Shown: positions 12,460 to 25,128 of the stretch, piece after piece
Numbering within the stretch: position 1 is the first letter of the stretch
How the letters are laid out: every line of letters begins with the position of its first letter
Assembly: GCA_036924285.1 (NCBI GenBank)
Contig: JAYKYS010000007.1
Location: forward strand, 4,464,001-4,528,000
Length of the DNA: 64,000 nt
Direction of reading: 5' to 3'
Origin: Asterella californica
Taxonomy: Eukaryota; Streptophyta; Marchantiopsida; Marchantiales; Aytoniaceae
Program-made: the position numbers and the translations under genes
Notes under the pieces: generated by a model
The model's database searches: none
What the model saw: only the letters and a program-made list of their open reading frames with translations
What the model was told of the DNA's origin: nothing

Positions 12460-13490
12460 ATGATGGAGTCAGTGTCTTTGATCACAAGAGATAAGCTCAA
12501 TAAGAACAACTACCAAGTGTGGAAGTTCCAGATGATGACTTTCTTGCAGGGACAAGATCTATGAAATCTTATCATTGAGGACAAAACGCCTGATGTATTT
12601 ATTTCCGAACTGAAATGCAAGAAGTGATCATATCAGACGATTCACTACATCGCGTTGACAAATTCAACATTGATGATCGATCACATTCAGGATTGTGATA
12701 CACCCAAGAAAGCTTAGGATGCAAGCGTGCGTCTGTTTCAGTTAAGAATAGAGGCGCAGAAGTTGTAATTGTTGCAGCAGTTCAATACTGTGAAGAAGAG
12801 ATCGATGTTAACGAGTACGTCAACCATGTCAAGCAGCTCATAGATCAGTTATCTTCTATCAAAGTCGAGATTGATCTTACTGTCTTGACCAGGGCCACAT
12901 TCCAAGGACTGCCTACATAGTACAATCATAACATCAATTTCGATCATAGAACTCTTTTTGCGGTTTGATGAACTTGTTCCTAGGATGTTAGGAGAGGAAG
13001 TGCATCTATTGGAGAGTTATACTTCAACGGATCAACATAATCTGTCTATTTTGCAGGTTCTGGAGGATTTTGAGTTAGGGGTCGTGGTAAAGGTGCTAGA
13101 CATGGACGGGATCATAGACAACAACAGCAGACGCAGCAGCAGCAGCAGCAGCAGAACCAGCAACAGTCTAGTTCTTCCAACAACCAGAGACGTGCGCCTG
13201 GTTTCTTGCAACTACTGCAAGAAGCAAGGCCACAATGTGGATCAGTGTTACAAGTGACAGAACAATCAAAGGCAACAATACGACAACAACCCCCAGCAAG
13301 GTAACAACAACCAGCAAGGCTATGCAGTCACTGAGCAAGTCTATTCCGAGCAGTTGCTGATTATAACACATCGGCGGTTTTCGAGCCACAGATTGACTGG
13401 GTGATCGACTCCGGCACCAACAGTCACATGACATCCCATCAGGAGTGGTTCAATTCACTTGAGCTTGTGGAGACTCCTCAATTATGATGA
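12460..13490 (+). pseudogene. Copia gag and protease fragment, multiply broken
   Basis: Starting at ATG 12460, the frame gives DKLNKNNYQVWKFQMMTFLQ and then an in-frame stop. Several more stops and shifts occur before 12960. A later open part (12958-13257) ends in a complete CCHC knuckle, CNYCKKQGHNVDQC, followed by a stop. Gln/Asn-rich sequence and a recognisable aspartic protease start follow near 13390-13470 (DWVIDSGTNSHMT, active-site DSG). The order gag, knuckle, protease is that of a Ty1-copia polyprotein. The sequence then changes abruptly. This knuckle is intact, unlike the one at 9.2 kb, and the two gag sequences are clearly different families. The element cannot be autonomous. Confidence 0.85.
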
Positions 13491-13519
13491 TAGGAGATGA
13501 CACCAAGCACAAGAAGCTA

Positions 13520-14456
13520 TCTTCGTCTCAGAATAAAAAACCTCAATCATAAATTGAGATTTGTGAGATAACGCCCTATGTAACACCGAGAAGAAAATAT
13601 ATATGTCTTTGTGAGTATGCTGTACTATCAATAAAGACATGATGATGGTCTTGAATACACCACGAGCTACCAACTTGCTGAAGAAAGTCATCATCATCCA
13701 ATTCTTGTTGTCCTTCGATGAATTGTCAAACTGGATAAAGAACGTTTTTGGCAACTTGTTGAAAGTGGGATCTTCACCAAGATCTTCAGGAAAAAATCCA
13801 AAGGACTACTCTTCTGTTGTTCTTTTCACTACAAGAAATGTCTTCTCGAGTACAATTTTGTCAAGTAGAGTCTTGAACAAAGGATGTTCATACTCCTCTT
13901 TGAAAGATAAATCACCTCTCATATCTCCGTTGAAATTCTCGCAATCTCGGAGATATTTTGTCAATGAAATAATCGTGTAGTTAGACCATTTGTCCAGAAT
14001 TCTCCGATAGTGGAATGTGTAATAACTTTCAGACCACTGCCGCTATTAAGAGTACCTGCAACCTTGAGACACCGGTATAATAGACCCTTGTAATGACGTC
14101 ACATGTTCGGCTAGTTTTGGAACTTCAGTCTTTCTTGAGTCAATCATCATGTATTGCAAGCTTGTATTGCGTAAGATCAGACTCTACAGTTTATTAAACA
14201 TTAGGTCTTGACATTGAAGACTCAAATGACTTGCTCTTCCTTTCTCCAATGTTGGTCTCTCAACAACCCTTTTTTCTCCCATCAGAGGATCTTTGTATTG
14301 TTGACAAACTATGCTTTTGGCAAACAGACTCTTTTTATGTGGTTGGTAATTTTCAAAACTTTCTCTCCACATCTTGTAAAACGTTGATGTGGAAATCTTT
14401 GATACACCGATAACATCCATGCTGACACGTATCTCGTTGTACACATCCTTCTTCAT
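13520..14456 (-). pseudogene. Decayed transposase-like gene (DUF7869-like motifs)
   Basis: Read on the minus strand from 14456 downward, I see three blocks. The first is SMDVIGVSKISTSTFYKMW, then a region with IVCQQYKDPL and SLQCQDL. The second is a MIIDSRKTEVPKLAEH segment near 14.1 kb. The third, near 13.6-13.75 kb, has FFIQFDNSSKDNKN followed by LVARGVFK and VQHTHKDIYIFFSVLHRAL. The last block closely resembles the pattern LQLDN...ENKN, G-FK, VGHTHEDID..FS of an uncharacterised family common in moss, alga and invertebrate genomes. I associate it with DUF7869 and a DDE-type transposase role, but that name is from memory. In-frame stops and shifts separate the blocks, and the HTHED motif is altered to HTHKD. 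The C-terminal end is cut off next to the copia relic. Confidence 0.55.
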
Positions 14457-15800
14457 GTAACAGCTAACAACTTGTAGTGGATATTATCCGTTTACGTATC
14501 TTTCATATATTGTAAATGTAACATCGGTTCTCTTAAGTTCTCCAAGATGATCTTCAGCAAAGCTCGTGCGGTCATAACTGAATGTCTCAGTTTATAGATA
14601 CATGTATTCCCGTGAAAACTAATTTTTACCACTTCCACAGATTCACTTTTGTAGTAGATAATAGATTTGCACACTCTATGATACAACCAAAACACCCTCT
14701 AACAAACATATCTTCCATATTTGAAAACTACCATCCTATCAATTCTCTTTTGAGAAGCATGAATCTTCACATAGACATACTCCTTTCCTCTATGATCATG
14801 CTCCATCCCCTAAACTTCTCGTATTTCCTCCTTCTTGAATATTCTACAACAGTCTAGGTGGGATGAACATCCTTCCAACATATCTTTGGTGATTGCTTCG
14901 TTAGTGAAATATTTCACTACTTTCTTCTATAACTCACTCTCCTCCTTCATCTTCGAGTCCATGCATTTACATTTTATGTTGTGGTAAGAACGCTTTGGCA
15001 CAGAACCTCTGCTTGTGTGCGCTTGGCTGTCCATCACAAAATCCAAATCTTTGTAAGCTGATAAAGGTCTCTCAAAATCATATCATTTCTCACAACCCGC
15101 AGTTTCAATATTAGCCATTTCATGAGAAAAGGATGACCAAACACAAAGGTTGGTAAGTCACATGCAACTCCATGCTGATCAGCGCTATCAACCAAACCAA
15201 GTATCATCATCCCTGTATGATCTTCAACTATGGGGTTCCCTCCAATGCAAGCAATACTGTCAAGAAAGAATATCTCCTCTTCTGCAAGTTCAGATCATTC
15301 CAAGTTGCTAGTAGAACCACCTTCTTTCCTTTCCATTTCTTTCGAAGTTTAAAATGCAGCCCTTCCTGCTATGTGATATCTTCTTGATCTTCTTCCTCTG
15401 GATCATCCCCATCATCTTGTCTTGAAGGACTAGAGAAAGGAACAAGATTACTACACGTACTTCTTATCTCAAGGTCGGCTTCCTCTTGATGTGGTTTGTC
15501 AGGTTCCTCAAACAACTAGACATCCTTTACATCTCACAAGACGAATGAACCCACAACTTCATTAAAATTATTTGCACCCATCGAGGAATAATGCAAAACT
15601 ATAGCGAGATCTGAACATGTCATCACCTCCACAATCACCCTTGCAGTACCCACAACAATCCCATGACAAACTTGATCGTAACAACTTGATCTTTTCGCGA
15701 CCAACCACCTTCATTCTAGCAGAGAAGAAGATCGTATCGTCTGCTACAAATGATTACCGTCTATTTAAGATAAATAAATGTTAATGTGTATGTGCTCCAT
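14457..15800. other. Decayed sequence, probably N-terminal part of the same element
   Basis: Only short frames remain. On the minus strand near 15.4 kb there is an acidic stretch (DDGDDPEEEDQED), plausible for the N-terminal region of the transposase-like gene, but no homology is certain. Confidence 0.35.
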
Positions 15801-15823
15801 AAAGTCTAAACATGAGAAGGGAT

Positions 15824-16373
15824 GATCTGCTAACGCTCGTAAGTAGATCACGATCACAGTAGAATGGGAGAGTATAAATCAGATGGTGTGTAAGAAGAAA
15901 TAATCGGGAGAAGAGCTTAATGTCTGATACATTAGTCTGCGTGATAAACTACGGTCCAACTGAACAAAGAAGTAGGATGCGTGGATCTACTAATGCTCGT
16001 TAGCAGATCACCTGGAGAAGTAGCTTGGATGTATAGACTAGATGGGAAAAAAGAACCAAAGACTAATTTGTAACTCCAAACATAGAGACGGGATACGAGG
16101 AGCTGTCAATGTCCATTAGCCGATCATCGCAAGGATGAAAGATCTCGACCAAATGAAAAACATAAAGATGAGACGCGAGGATCTATCCTCCGTTAGCAAA
16201 TCATCGCGAATAATCTTCATGATGGTGTCAACCCTTACTCATCTAGAAGATATCACTAACTAGAAAATTTCTATTGGTGGTCCACAAGTCGGTATAATAG
16301 TAAGTGAAGATCGAGACTTAATACTGACAAGACGTATGGAGTGTGTCGATCTGCTAATGCTCGTTAGCATATT
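15824..16373. repeat. Five dispersed 26-bp hairpin repeats
   Basis: Copies lie at 15824-15849, 15984-16009, 16100-16125, 16180-16202 and 16348-16373. The consensus has 10-bp arms GATCTGCTAA and TTAGCAGATC around the 6-base loop TGCTCG. The second copy pairs nearly perfectly and the others carry substitutions, with a 3-bp deletion in the fourth. A purine-rich leader (AGACGGGATACGAGG-like) precedes most copies and ATCGC follows some. The units are spaced about 80-170 bp apart, so this is a degenerate long-period array. It lies beyond the N-terminal side of the decayed transposase-like gene and could be its subterminal repeats. Confidence 0.7.
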
Positions 16374-18595
16374 ACTGCAAATAGGAGCCGTATTGGTGTC
16401 AGTCTTGCCATGAAAAAAGGAAGGAAGAGCTTGAACTCAATACAAAGAAGAAGAAGTGACGTATATAGAGAATAATATATTCTCTCTATCTTAAACTATC
16501 AGAGGAGAGAACTATATTCATTTGTTTACTTTTATACTCGTACTGAAAATTTAAACACAACATGGAATATGAGAAGCAAGAAAAATTGCAAATCTAGGAA
16601 AAAAGATTAATCTATATTTTTAAAAAAATATCATTAAATTAATATTTTTTTTTGTAAAATATAACAGATATTGGAGAATATTTGAGGTTCTTTTCTAACT
16701 ATAGTTTAATCTTTTCTTTCTAAATATATGTTAATATTTGATTGTCTAGCAATATATCATATATACAAAGACTATCTTCAAATTTTAGACATTGCTTCTT
16801 GAGCTCTACTCGAGAAATCAATATAACATCTTGTTATGTGGAAGATGTCATGATAGTTCGTTGGAGCATAGTGCACTATGAAAGGTTAACCTCTATTCTA
16901 AAAACTCAAATATTCTCACATACTTATTATATTTTACTAAAATAATTAATGATATTAAATAACAAATATCTTACATGTAATATAAAAAATATATTTTGAT
17001 TTCTATATTCAAGAAATGAAGATCTTAAAGAACTATAGTATTTAGTATATTATCAGATATCACTAAATTAAAACTTCTTTTTAATAAAGAATTATAGTTA
17101 GAAAAGATATACAGTTAAATAAATAAAGATCAAAATGATAATGAATGTCTTGCACGATAACCCTTGGCATAAACTATGTGACGAATGATGTTTTATTATT
17201 TCATGCAAAATTTAATGCTCTATCTAAATAAAAGTGACTTGTGGTTTAGGATTTAAGCAAAATTAAGCTAGTAACAACTTCACATAATTCCATAAAGGTC
17301 TCCAGAATTTGATAAAGTCTGCTGAACTTGGTATAAACCGATTAGTCAAAGTGGACCAATGAGTTTTGTCTTTTCTCACACTTGTCCCTTTAGGAACGAG
17401 TTGAAACATTTAAAACTCTCTTATGGTCTCAAAAGCTTAATCCAAACATTTAGGAATCACAAAAAATACGAATACAAGCGAATCACCCTTGAATGTTGAA
17501 TAGAAATGATAACGAAATAAAATACATGGCACTCAATACAAATTAAAGTCAAGATAATGATTTTAAATCAATCTAAATAAAAGTTATAGTAAAACAAAAT
17601 GGAGAAACTATCACTTGATTAAAATATTTTTATCAAAATTCCTCAAAATAAATATTATTGATGTGAATAATTTCAAATATATCCTCAAATTATTTACTTC
17701 AAATTCTTCGTCTTTATCAAAGATTCAATTTGATATCGATGATGTTATATCGACCTTCTGACGTATTGCTGACAATTGAAGAAAGAGCCCTCATCAAGCA
17801 AAGATCCAAGAAATGAAGTCCATACTTTTTGCACCAATCGCTTTCTTATACAAATTATCGCACGGGCTCTAGAACCTCAATCATTACTTTAGATGCTCTT
17901 AGTTTACGGATATTATTTAAAAAAAAAATATTATGAAAGAACAACCCACTTCAAAGTCCGAAGTCAATGATGCCGTTCTGAAAAAATGGTAACTGGCTGA
18001 ATGTAATAAGCAAAAGTCCGACGAGCATCTTTTTTGAATCAAATCTGTAAGCGATGCTTGAAAATTTCACCATTTAGCAAGAAGTTGCTCTTTGTTAAGT
18101 CAAGGTGGTCAAGTTTTGGGCCAACCATAATTTCAAGAGTTGGAACAAAATAACCAAAATCCATGAAATTCTGAAATTACATTTAATTTAATTTTTAAAA
18201 TAAATTTAAAGATTTATAAAGCATTAATGAAATAATGGATAGAGACGATATCATTATGTAACTATAATAAAGAATTGTCGAACTGTAACATGATCATCGA
18301 CGGCTTGCTCCTTGATGCTCAACTCGTCAGATCGACGCTAGTCTGAGATCAAGTCATCTACGAGCGGCACAATTGTCGACAGTTCAAGATCAGATGGTTA
18401 ACAAATGAGCTTGAGGTGGTCCAACATTCGCAGCCAATGATCTAGACGGACGACATGATAACCTACGATTGGAGGACGAGTCGATCATTGAGCTCAAGGT
18501 ACTCATATGCTCGTGGACTTTTTACTGACTTGTCAATAGCCGACAATAAGCTTGATGACCACCGCTCTTCAATGTCAAATGTGTAAGTTCATTTT
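16374..18595. other. AT-rich gene-free stretch
   Basis: Very AT-rich with homopolymer runs and stops in all frames. 18.3-18.6 kb becomes richer in CGAC/GATC words, grading into the repeat that follows. Nothing else is recognisable. Confidence 0.5.
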
Positions 18596-18795
18596 AAGCG
18601 ACTCGACGATCGTTAGTGAATCATCGACATCCAGTTTTACGATCCATCGATTGTTTGCGATCTCGACGATCAGTTCTTCGGTCCACTACTAGACGGTCTG
18701 TCATTCACTGACTTCAAATTCGTTGATCCACTAGTAAGCGGCTCAACAATCACTGGTAAAGAGCTGGTGTCCAGTTCGTCAATCCACCGATATCA
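18596..18795. repeat. Degenerate GATC/CGAC-rich tandem repeat
   Basis: Imperfect units share a GCGRCTCRACRATCRYTRGT block followed by a TCCAGTTYGTCAATCCACYGAT-like block, seen most clearly starting at 18598 and 18738, with shorter partial copies between. Related words continue upstream to about 18.3 kb. Confidence 0.4.
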
Positions 18796-19499
18796 CACGA
18801 CCTTTTCTATTTGTCTTCTAGTGCCGTGCATAAGTTTGAGCTCACAATGATGAGCCTTGGATTTGAACCATATATCTCTCTTCCACACATCTTATAGTTG
18901 TTACAATCACTTGATGTATATACACTAGGATTTTCAAAATAAACATGAGTGTCGAGAAAAATATCTCATATTATGATTTGAGAATTGTAAAATCATACTA
19001 AAATGCTATGAATTTTAGATTATAGGTATGTTTGGCATGATATCAATTTTATGAAAAGCTTAGAGTTAATACTTACTGGTTACAAGTAAATTAAGAATAT
19101 CATAAAAAATTATAGCCATTATATATAAAGTAAAATCTGTCGAAGTGGATCATAATGTTGATGTCTCAGAGTTCATGCGTGACATGTGGAGTCATGTGAC
19201 CACATACATCTGTGGAGACAACATGTGGATATAGGTGGGCTACTTGCACAAAATATAACAGTCATGCCACCGAGGTCATTTTTTGGACATTTTTGGATTC
19301 AAAGTTCGAGAGACTACCTGATTTTCTCCACAATTTGCAGTTGGATTGAGTTAAGTCAAATGGGTCTGAAGGCCAATTGTGAACTTTGAGCTGCATCTCG
19401 AAGTTCAAAATAGATTTTACAAGAAAAATAAGTCAAAAACCACTTCTCGAACTTTGAGACTCCCAAAGTTCAATTTGGAAAAAGAGATAAGATAAGCTT

Positions 19500-19800
19500 T
19501 TGGAAGACATAACTCTCTATTTGGAACTCCATTTGGACCATGTTTGGTATTGCTAGAACTAATAAGAGGAATGCATAAGAGAGCTCAGATCGGAGAAAAT
19601 CATCAAATTTTACAACTAAACTTCAAGATGCATCTCCGAAGTGAATTCTGACAAGAAAGGAAGATCTATGCTTGGAGAGACACAATTGCCTGCTTGGAAG
19701 TCCGTTTGGGCATATTAAGTATCATTAGCTTGTCGAAAAAGTGAGTTGGGGAGCTCAAATAAGGATTCTGATGTTGAACTAGGAGAGAAGAGGAAGAATT
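19500..19800. repeat. Two degenerate copies, about 159 bp
   Basis: TTTGGAACTCCATTTGGA near 19534 and CTTGGAAGTCCGTTTGGG near 19693 head two similar stretches that share AAGAGAGCTC/GGGGAGCTCA and later words. The ATAACTTCTC-TCC-pattern resembles repeats often found in plant LTR retrotransposons, and faintly the 156-bp repeat at 46.1-46.6 kb. Confidence 0.4.
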
Positions 19801-21940
19801 GAGCTTAGAAAAGCAAAACCCCCAAGCAGAACTTTATGTCTCATGATCCGTTGGTAGAGTGTTGGATATCATAGAAATTGATTTATCGAGGAGAAAGAGC
19901 TAGCAGACTCATATCAAGGAGAACGGACAACTCTCCAACAAGTGAACGTAGAAACACATCCTGAAGTTGAACAGCGGGAAAGTATAAGAGAAAAATGTTG
20001 AAAATTGAAATCTTAGAAGTGACGTTACTGTCAGTAGGGAGATCTGTTTTGGAAACTTTGAGTACCATTGGAAAAATATTTGCGAAGGCTATGTAAAAAG
20101 TTTGTAGTTTTGGATTTATGATATTTACATGAAAATATTATAAACATCCGAAGTCTGGTCGTAAATTCTATATACAAAGGAAAATATTGTCAAGGTTCTG
20201 GATTGATAACTTGCATTTGTGCACTTTTGCTTGTCTTTCTGGACTCTCGCACTTTCCGCATACTTCGCGTATTTCTGTTCACATATTTTGCATCGACAAA
20301 CATGTATTATACGTTTAACAATACGACGTTTAATACGTTCAATACGACAACATGTAACAAATATGAACGAGAGAATGAAGTAGATAGTTAGAGAATTGCA
20401 TGAATATCAGTTTTTGAGAGTAGCTACGGACGTATTTCTGCTGAGAAAGGACAATAATTACAACTCTTGAGCACTATTGGCACACATTCTCACACACATT
20501 CAAGAGAGATATAGTGTTTCAAAACTATGTATAAAAAAATCAAAAATTATACTCTAACTGAGAAGAGATCTTACCTAAAGGTCCTCTGCATTCTCCTATA
20601 TATATAATTATTAGGCGTGAAAGAGTTAACTTTTTCTAAATATTCTTGACAAACGAAGGAGTTATGATTTTGGCCAAGAGTCCATGATTTTTTAGTAAAA
20701 TACCACAGGCATTTTTCACTTGTTTTCACTCGTTTCAAATGAAGTTCAATACTGAAGGAAACGATAAGAAGTTTCAAAGGGAGAAAAAAGTGTAGTGATG
20801 AAACAGTACTTTCAAATGAAAAGGGAGCCCATAAGTTTATTTTTTGGTAAACTATTGCTTTTCTCCTTCTTCTCGTCAAAGAATCTTCTTGGTTATTTTT
20901 GACAACCTTGAATATGTATGCTTCCTGAGTTTGAGAACAGAGACAAGCAACAAGACGAGAAAAAAAGAAAAGTACAGAACTCCTGAATCAGATGGAGATT
21001 GGTTTTGATCATGGCTGGGAGTAGCTTTTGCATTCAAGTAATACACAACAGTCTATTGAATAGATTAATCTTAGTTGATACTATGTTCGATTTGTGTTAT
21101 TTGTAAAAATACAATTATTATATAGAATATATAAAATAACTAAAATAGAAATTAAAAATTTCAGTACTATTATATGTTAACCAAAGAGTGATGCCGAAAA
21201 ACAAGACATAACCCATAAGGCATGAGCAGACCTGCAATCTTCAAAAGGTACAAGTCCAAGATCCAATCACTAATTATATATTAATTTACTATCAGGACCT
21301 ATGCTAAAGTTAAAGGTGATTTAGATGCTCGAGGATCCAAATTGATGCAAGATAAAAAAATAATTTTTTAATGCGTCAAATCGGCTAAGCAACGTTGGAT
21401 CTAAGGGCAAGTCTGGCTGTCAGCATATGTTGCCTATTGAACCCGTGACAGATAAGCCCTCTAAATTTTCTAGATGAATAATTAAATAAACCTATGCATA
21501 TTATCCTCCTCCATTAGAAGACAAAAGAGGTAAAATATATTTACAACAAAAAATTCTGAAGTGCTAGACTAAGTACTCCTGAATTAGTTTGCATCACATA
21601 ATCCTTGCATATTCACCTTACTCCTTCAAGTTCAGTCGAGGTCATTGTCGAGGTCATTGTATTGCGAGTGTAAGCTTGTATAAATTGTATCTAGCTTCGG
21701 TTCTATAAATGTGGATGGGCTCTATCTTTGCAATATAATATCTTTCGGAACCTTTGGTCTAGTTTCTGCAGGTTAGAATTTCAATTCTGTTCTTCAGAGA
21801 CATTTTTATTTCATGTGAAACATCAAGCACTTTTTTAGAAATTGAGAAACATCCCTCTAGAATAGCCAGGAAAGAATCGAGCCTTCGCTGCCATGTCTCC
21901 AGAAGTAGTGTACAGCCAGTGCATCACATAACTGTACAAA
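19801..21940. other. AT-rich gene-free stretch
   Basis: Only short frames, up to about 100 codons, with no family signature. No structural RNA was noticed. Confidence 0.5.
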
Positions 21941-22120
21941 TATGAATAGATATTGGAAATTTATATATAGAGTCTACTACCACGTTAGTTATTTCTAGAA
22001 ACAAATGAGAAACAAACAAGAAACGAAAAGCACTAATAGATACTGGAAATTTATATATAGAGTATAATACCACGTTGTTTATTTCTGAAAACAATTGCAA
22101 AACCACGAGAAAAAGAAAAG
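21941..22120. repeat. Two-copy tandem duplication, 90 bp
   Basis: Copies headed TAGATATTGGAAATTTATAT (21947) and TAGATACTGGAAATTTATAT (22037) share TATAGAGT, ACCACGTT and ATTTCT words and an A-rich tail ending GAAAAGCAC. Confidence 0.8.
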
Positions 22121-25100
22121 CACGTACAGCACCATGAGCAGAATTATTTTAGGTGCGATAGCTTTGTATAAAAGAATATAAAATAACAAACCTTTATATG
22201 AACTCCAATCACCAGAAAGAAAGAAAATCCTTACCTCACGCTTGTCTTTTTCTGCAATATTGATCCCAAAGTTGATCGAGCATGCTTATTTTATCAAGTT
22301 ATGCAAAACTAACAAACTCATCTCTCCAACCGTCCCAACCTTGGTAATTACTCTGTGATTAAAGATGATCTACGTCTACTGTAGCTAGGGTCCCACATAA
22401 ACAAGAATATCCACAAGAGATGAGTAGACGGAGCACTTTACATGGGATTCTCACCCACAGAACGGTGTGTCGTACTAGTTGCTGCATGCTATATATACTA
22501 CTCAGAAGGAGGTGGTTGGCAATGACGAAAGCTTTTCACCTTGTCCATACTGGCCGTCTGTGCTGTACAGTACTAGTAGGTGAATTAGCTCGACAGGGAG
22601 GAACTAGACCAGGTGACGAACACAGCTTACCTCACACACCTGCTTTTCAGCGAGAGAATTTTGGACATGTCTTCCATTTGCCATGACTCATGACCAGTGA
22701 GGACAGTCAGAGGTCATAACGAATCATTGTTGGCTAACATTCTCCTTACGTCTCTCAATCAGCCATTATATGTGTAAGATCAACTTTCCGAAGATTTGAA
22801 CTTCCTGTCTCCAATCATTCATTTCTTTGTTGCTTGCAGAACTAACAATATGCAGTCGATATATGTAGGGGATACTACTAGGTGTTCCTCCACCCTATAG
22901 CTAGAATAGTTCGTATAATCAGTGGTCGAAGTCCACTCTACGAATCTTAATTAGTGCAGTTTGATTACCAGCTCAATGGGCAGTGTCACTACTGTAACGA
23001 GTGAAATAGGAGGAGAGTGAAATGCAGGAATCAGCAGTAACACAGATCTAGTATATGTGCAGCAACACAGCGTGACCTACTATAGTGTGAAAACACACGA
23101 CAATCATGGTAAATCGTGAAAAGGACTAAACCCTTACTTTCCTCACCTCGTTGCCATGAACCCGTCGACTCACTGTCCTGCAATGAACATGTTCGTCATT
23201 CGACTACTTCTTCTATTGCTCTTACTAGTTCCATTACGTAATGATAATCAGCGATTAATACTTCAAGTGACTACCCAGAAAAAGTATAAATAGAAATGTC
23301 AGCTGCAGAAGTTAAAGATCTTCCATGTTCTCTGGATTCCTCCAGATTCTCTTCCTGGTGGTGGACGAGGAATTCTGATCCGATTCGCATGCATCATACC
23401 GGCAGGCCAGCCTTCCCCACTACCACCAACAACATATCTTGCTCAAAACACAAGCAACGAAGTCCAGCCAGTCAAGCCAACCGTTGTGAGGTGGCCTTTT
23501 ACACTACCATGTTCTGTGATAGCTAGCGATCGTACGATCGGTTTGGTTCGGTCGTGGACCCATCCAACTAAATACGACAGTTCAATCAATGTCCGCATGT
23601 AAGTTGTTACTCTCAGCTTCCTCGTGGTCCCACAAAAGGGAGAGAAAATGCTCATCAAGGAGAGAGATATCAAATACCAAATCTATCGATCCATCCGACT
23701 GCATGCCAAGCTATCACCGACTTAGAATCGCTCGAAGCTCGACGACCACCTAGAACACACAGCTTGAGACCATCTCCGATGCTATGCACCAACTAACTCC
23801 AAAGAAATAAAAAGATGAGAAACTGCAGGCTTGTAAGCATCGTGGCCCCTCCCCCACCTCCCCATGTCCGCCCAGTCGAAAGTGTTCGAAAAGCGATCGC
23901 CTTTCCTCTACTCCTCAGCCAAGCGATCGAGAGCTCCACACTTGTAATCGTATATTTCGGCCGAAACAGCCGGATTCGGACCTCCGAACCTGACCATTGC
24001 ATCCACCATCCGTACATCCATCCCATGCAAATCGCAGCGCAGCTCCTCAGCTGGTCGTGATGAACACGTGCAGGGCCATTACCCCGAAAATAGGCAACCT
24101 GCGACCTTCGGTTTCAGCTGCCAACCGTGGGGTAAAGGCTGAGTTTTGGCCGGAACCGAAATATAGAACTGGGGTCCAGAGAGAATCCGGGGGTCACACA
24201 TCGTGCCATAAGACCGCCGCTGGACAGAACCGAATCGTGCGAAATGGGAAAGAAAAAGGGTTTCAAGGGTCGAGTTCGCGTCTGGATGGCTCCCCAGCTG
24301 TAGAATCTTGTCCAGCTGAGGCAGAGGGCAGAAGTGGGAGGACCCACAAAGCAATTTCTTTGAATTGTTTGCTACAGGAACTCGATCCGAATGAAGGAAT
24401 GGAGGGAGAGCTGAATGAGAGTGAGAGTGTGTCAACTCTCCCTCGCTCGGTTCCTTCTCCTCCTCATGCTCCTTCTCGTGCTCAAATTTCTGTCGTGTTC
24501 TTAAGAAATCGCATGAAGGTCAGCAGCAATAAGACCGTGGCGTGGCCACGAACTGATCACTAATAGTAATTGCTGCGTAATCCTCGTGCCGCTCTTGGGT
24601 CAGGTCGGATCGGAAGGTCGACTGAGTGAAAGTAACCAACCTCTGGCTGGCTCTCTTCTTCCGTGGGTTAGGAATCTCCTCGATGTAGAAGCGAAAGGGA
24701 GGGAAGAGGGGAGACCAGGAGTTCGATCGAGGGCAGGCTCATCGGAGATAGCAAGGTTGGCACAATTCTCATGACTAACTGACTTCCTTCCTTTCTTCCT
24801 TCTCACTTCGGTCCAGCCAGTCAGTCAAAGCCAGCTCGGTGATAAAGAAAAGATACAAGCCGAACAGTAGATTGGAGCAGAACGTGTAATGTGGTGTTGG
24901 ATTCGGGTGACTGGGTTTGACCGGAAGTGATTCGGTTTGTGAGATTCAAGTAGTAATTAATATACTATTATTCGAGGAGGGAGAGCGTGGACAGAGGGAT
25001 TACTTCTGTGCCATCTGGGGCTCGGAGTATTTCGTAGCCTCAGCAGCAGAAGAAGAGGAAGGCCAGCAGAAGCTGGAAGCAAGCGTCGGGGATCGATCGC

Positions 25101-25128
25101 ATAGCAGTGCGAGAAGAGGGGAGCAAAG
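22121..25128. other. Upstream region of the GDSL gene
   Basis: No supported gene. GC content rises towards 24-25 kb. Overlapping frames on both strands at 23.8-24.6 kb (up to 188 codons, without an ATG start on the plus strand) match no family and may lie in a promoter or 5' UTR. No strong TATA box is visible near the gene, only TTAATATACTATTA around 24957. Confidence 0.45.

Larger units (their letters stand above)
11570..13505 (+). mobile_element. Truncated Ty1-copia retrotransposon
   Basis: The order on the plus strand is LTR (11570-11799), degenerate primer site (from 11800), a leader of about 650 bp, a gag pseudogene from 12460, and the start of protease up to about 13490. Integrase, reverse transcriptase, RNase H and the 3' LTR are missing. 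Sequence matching a different, minus-strand element resumes by about 13530. The leader is long for a copia element and may contain extra inserted sequence. Confidence 0.7.

Noticed and set aside
23997..24563. 188-codon frame upstream of the GDSL gene
   Set aside because: No ATG at its start, no homology, and overlapping frames on the other strand. More likely GC-rich promoter or 5' UTR sequence.
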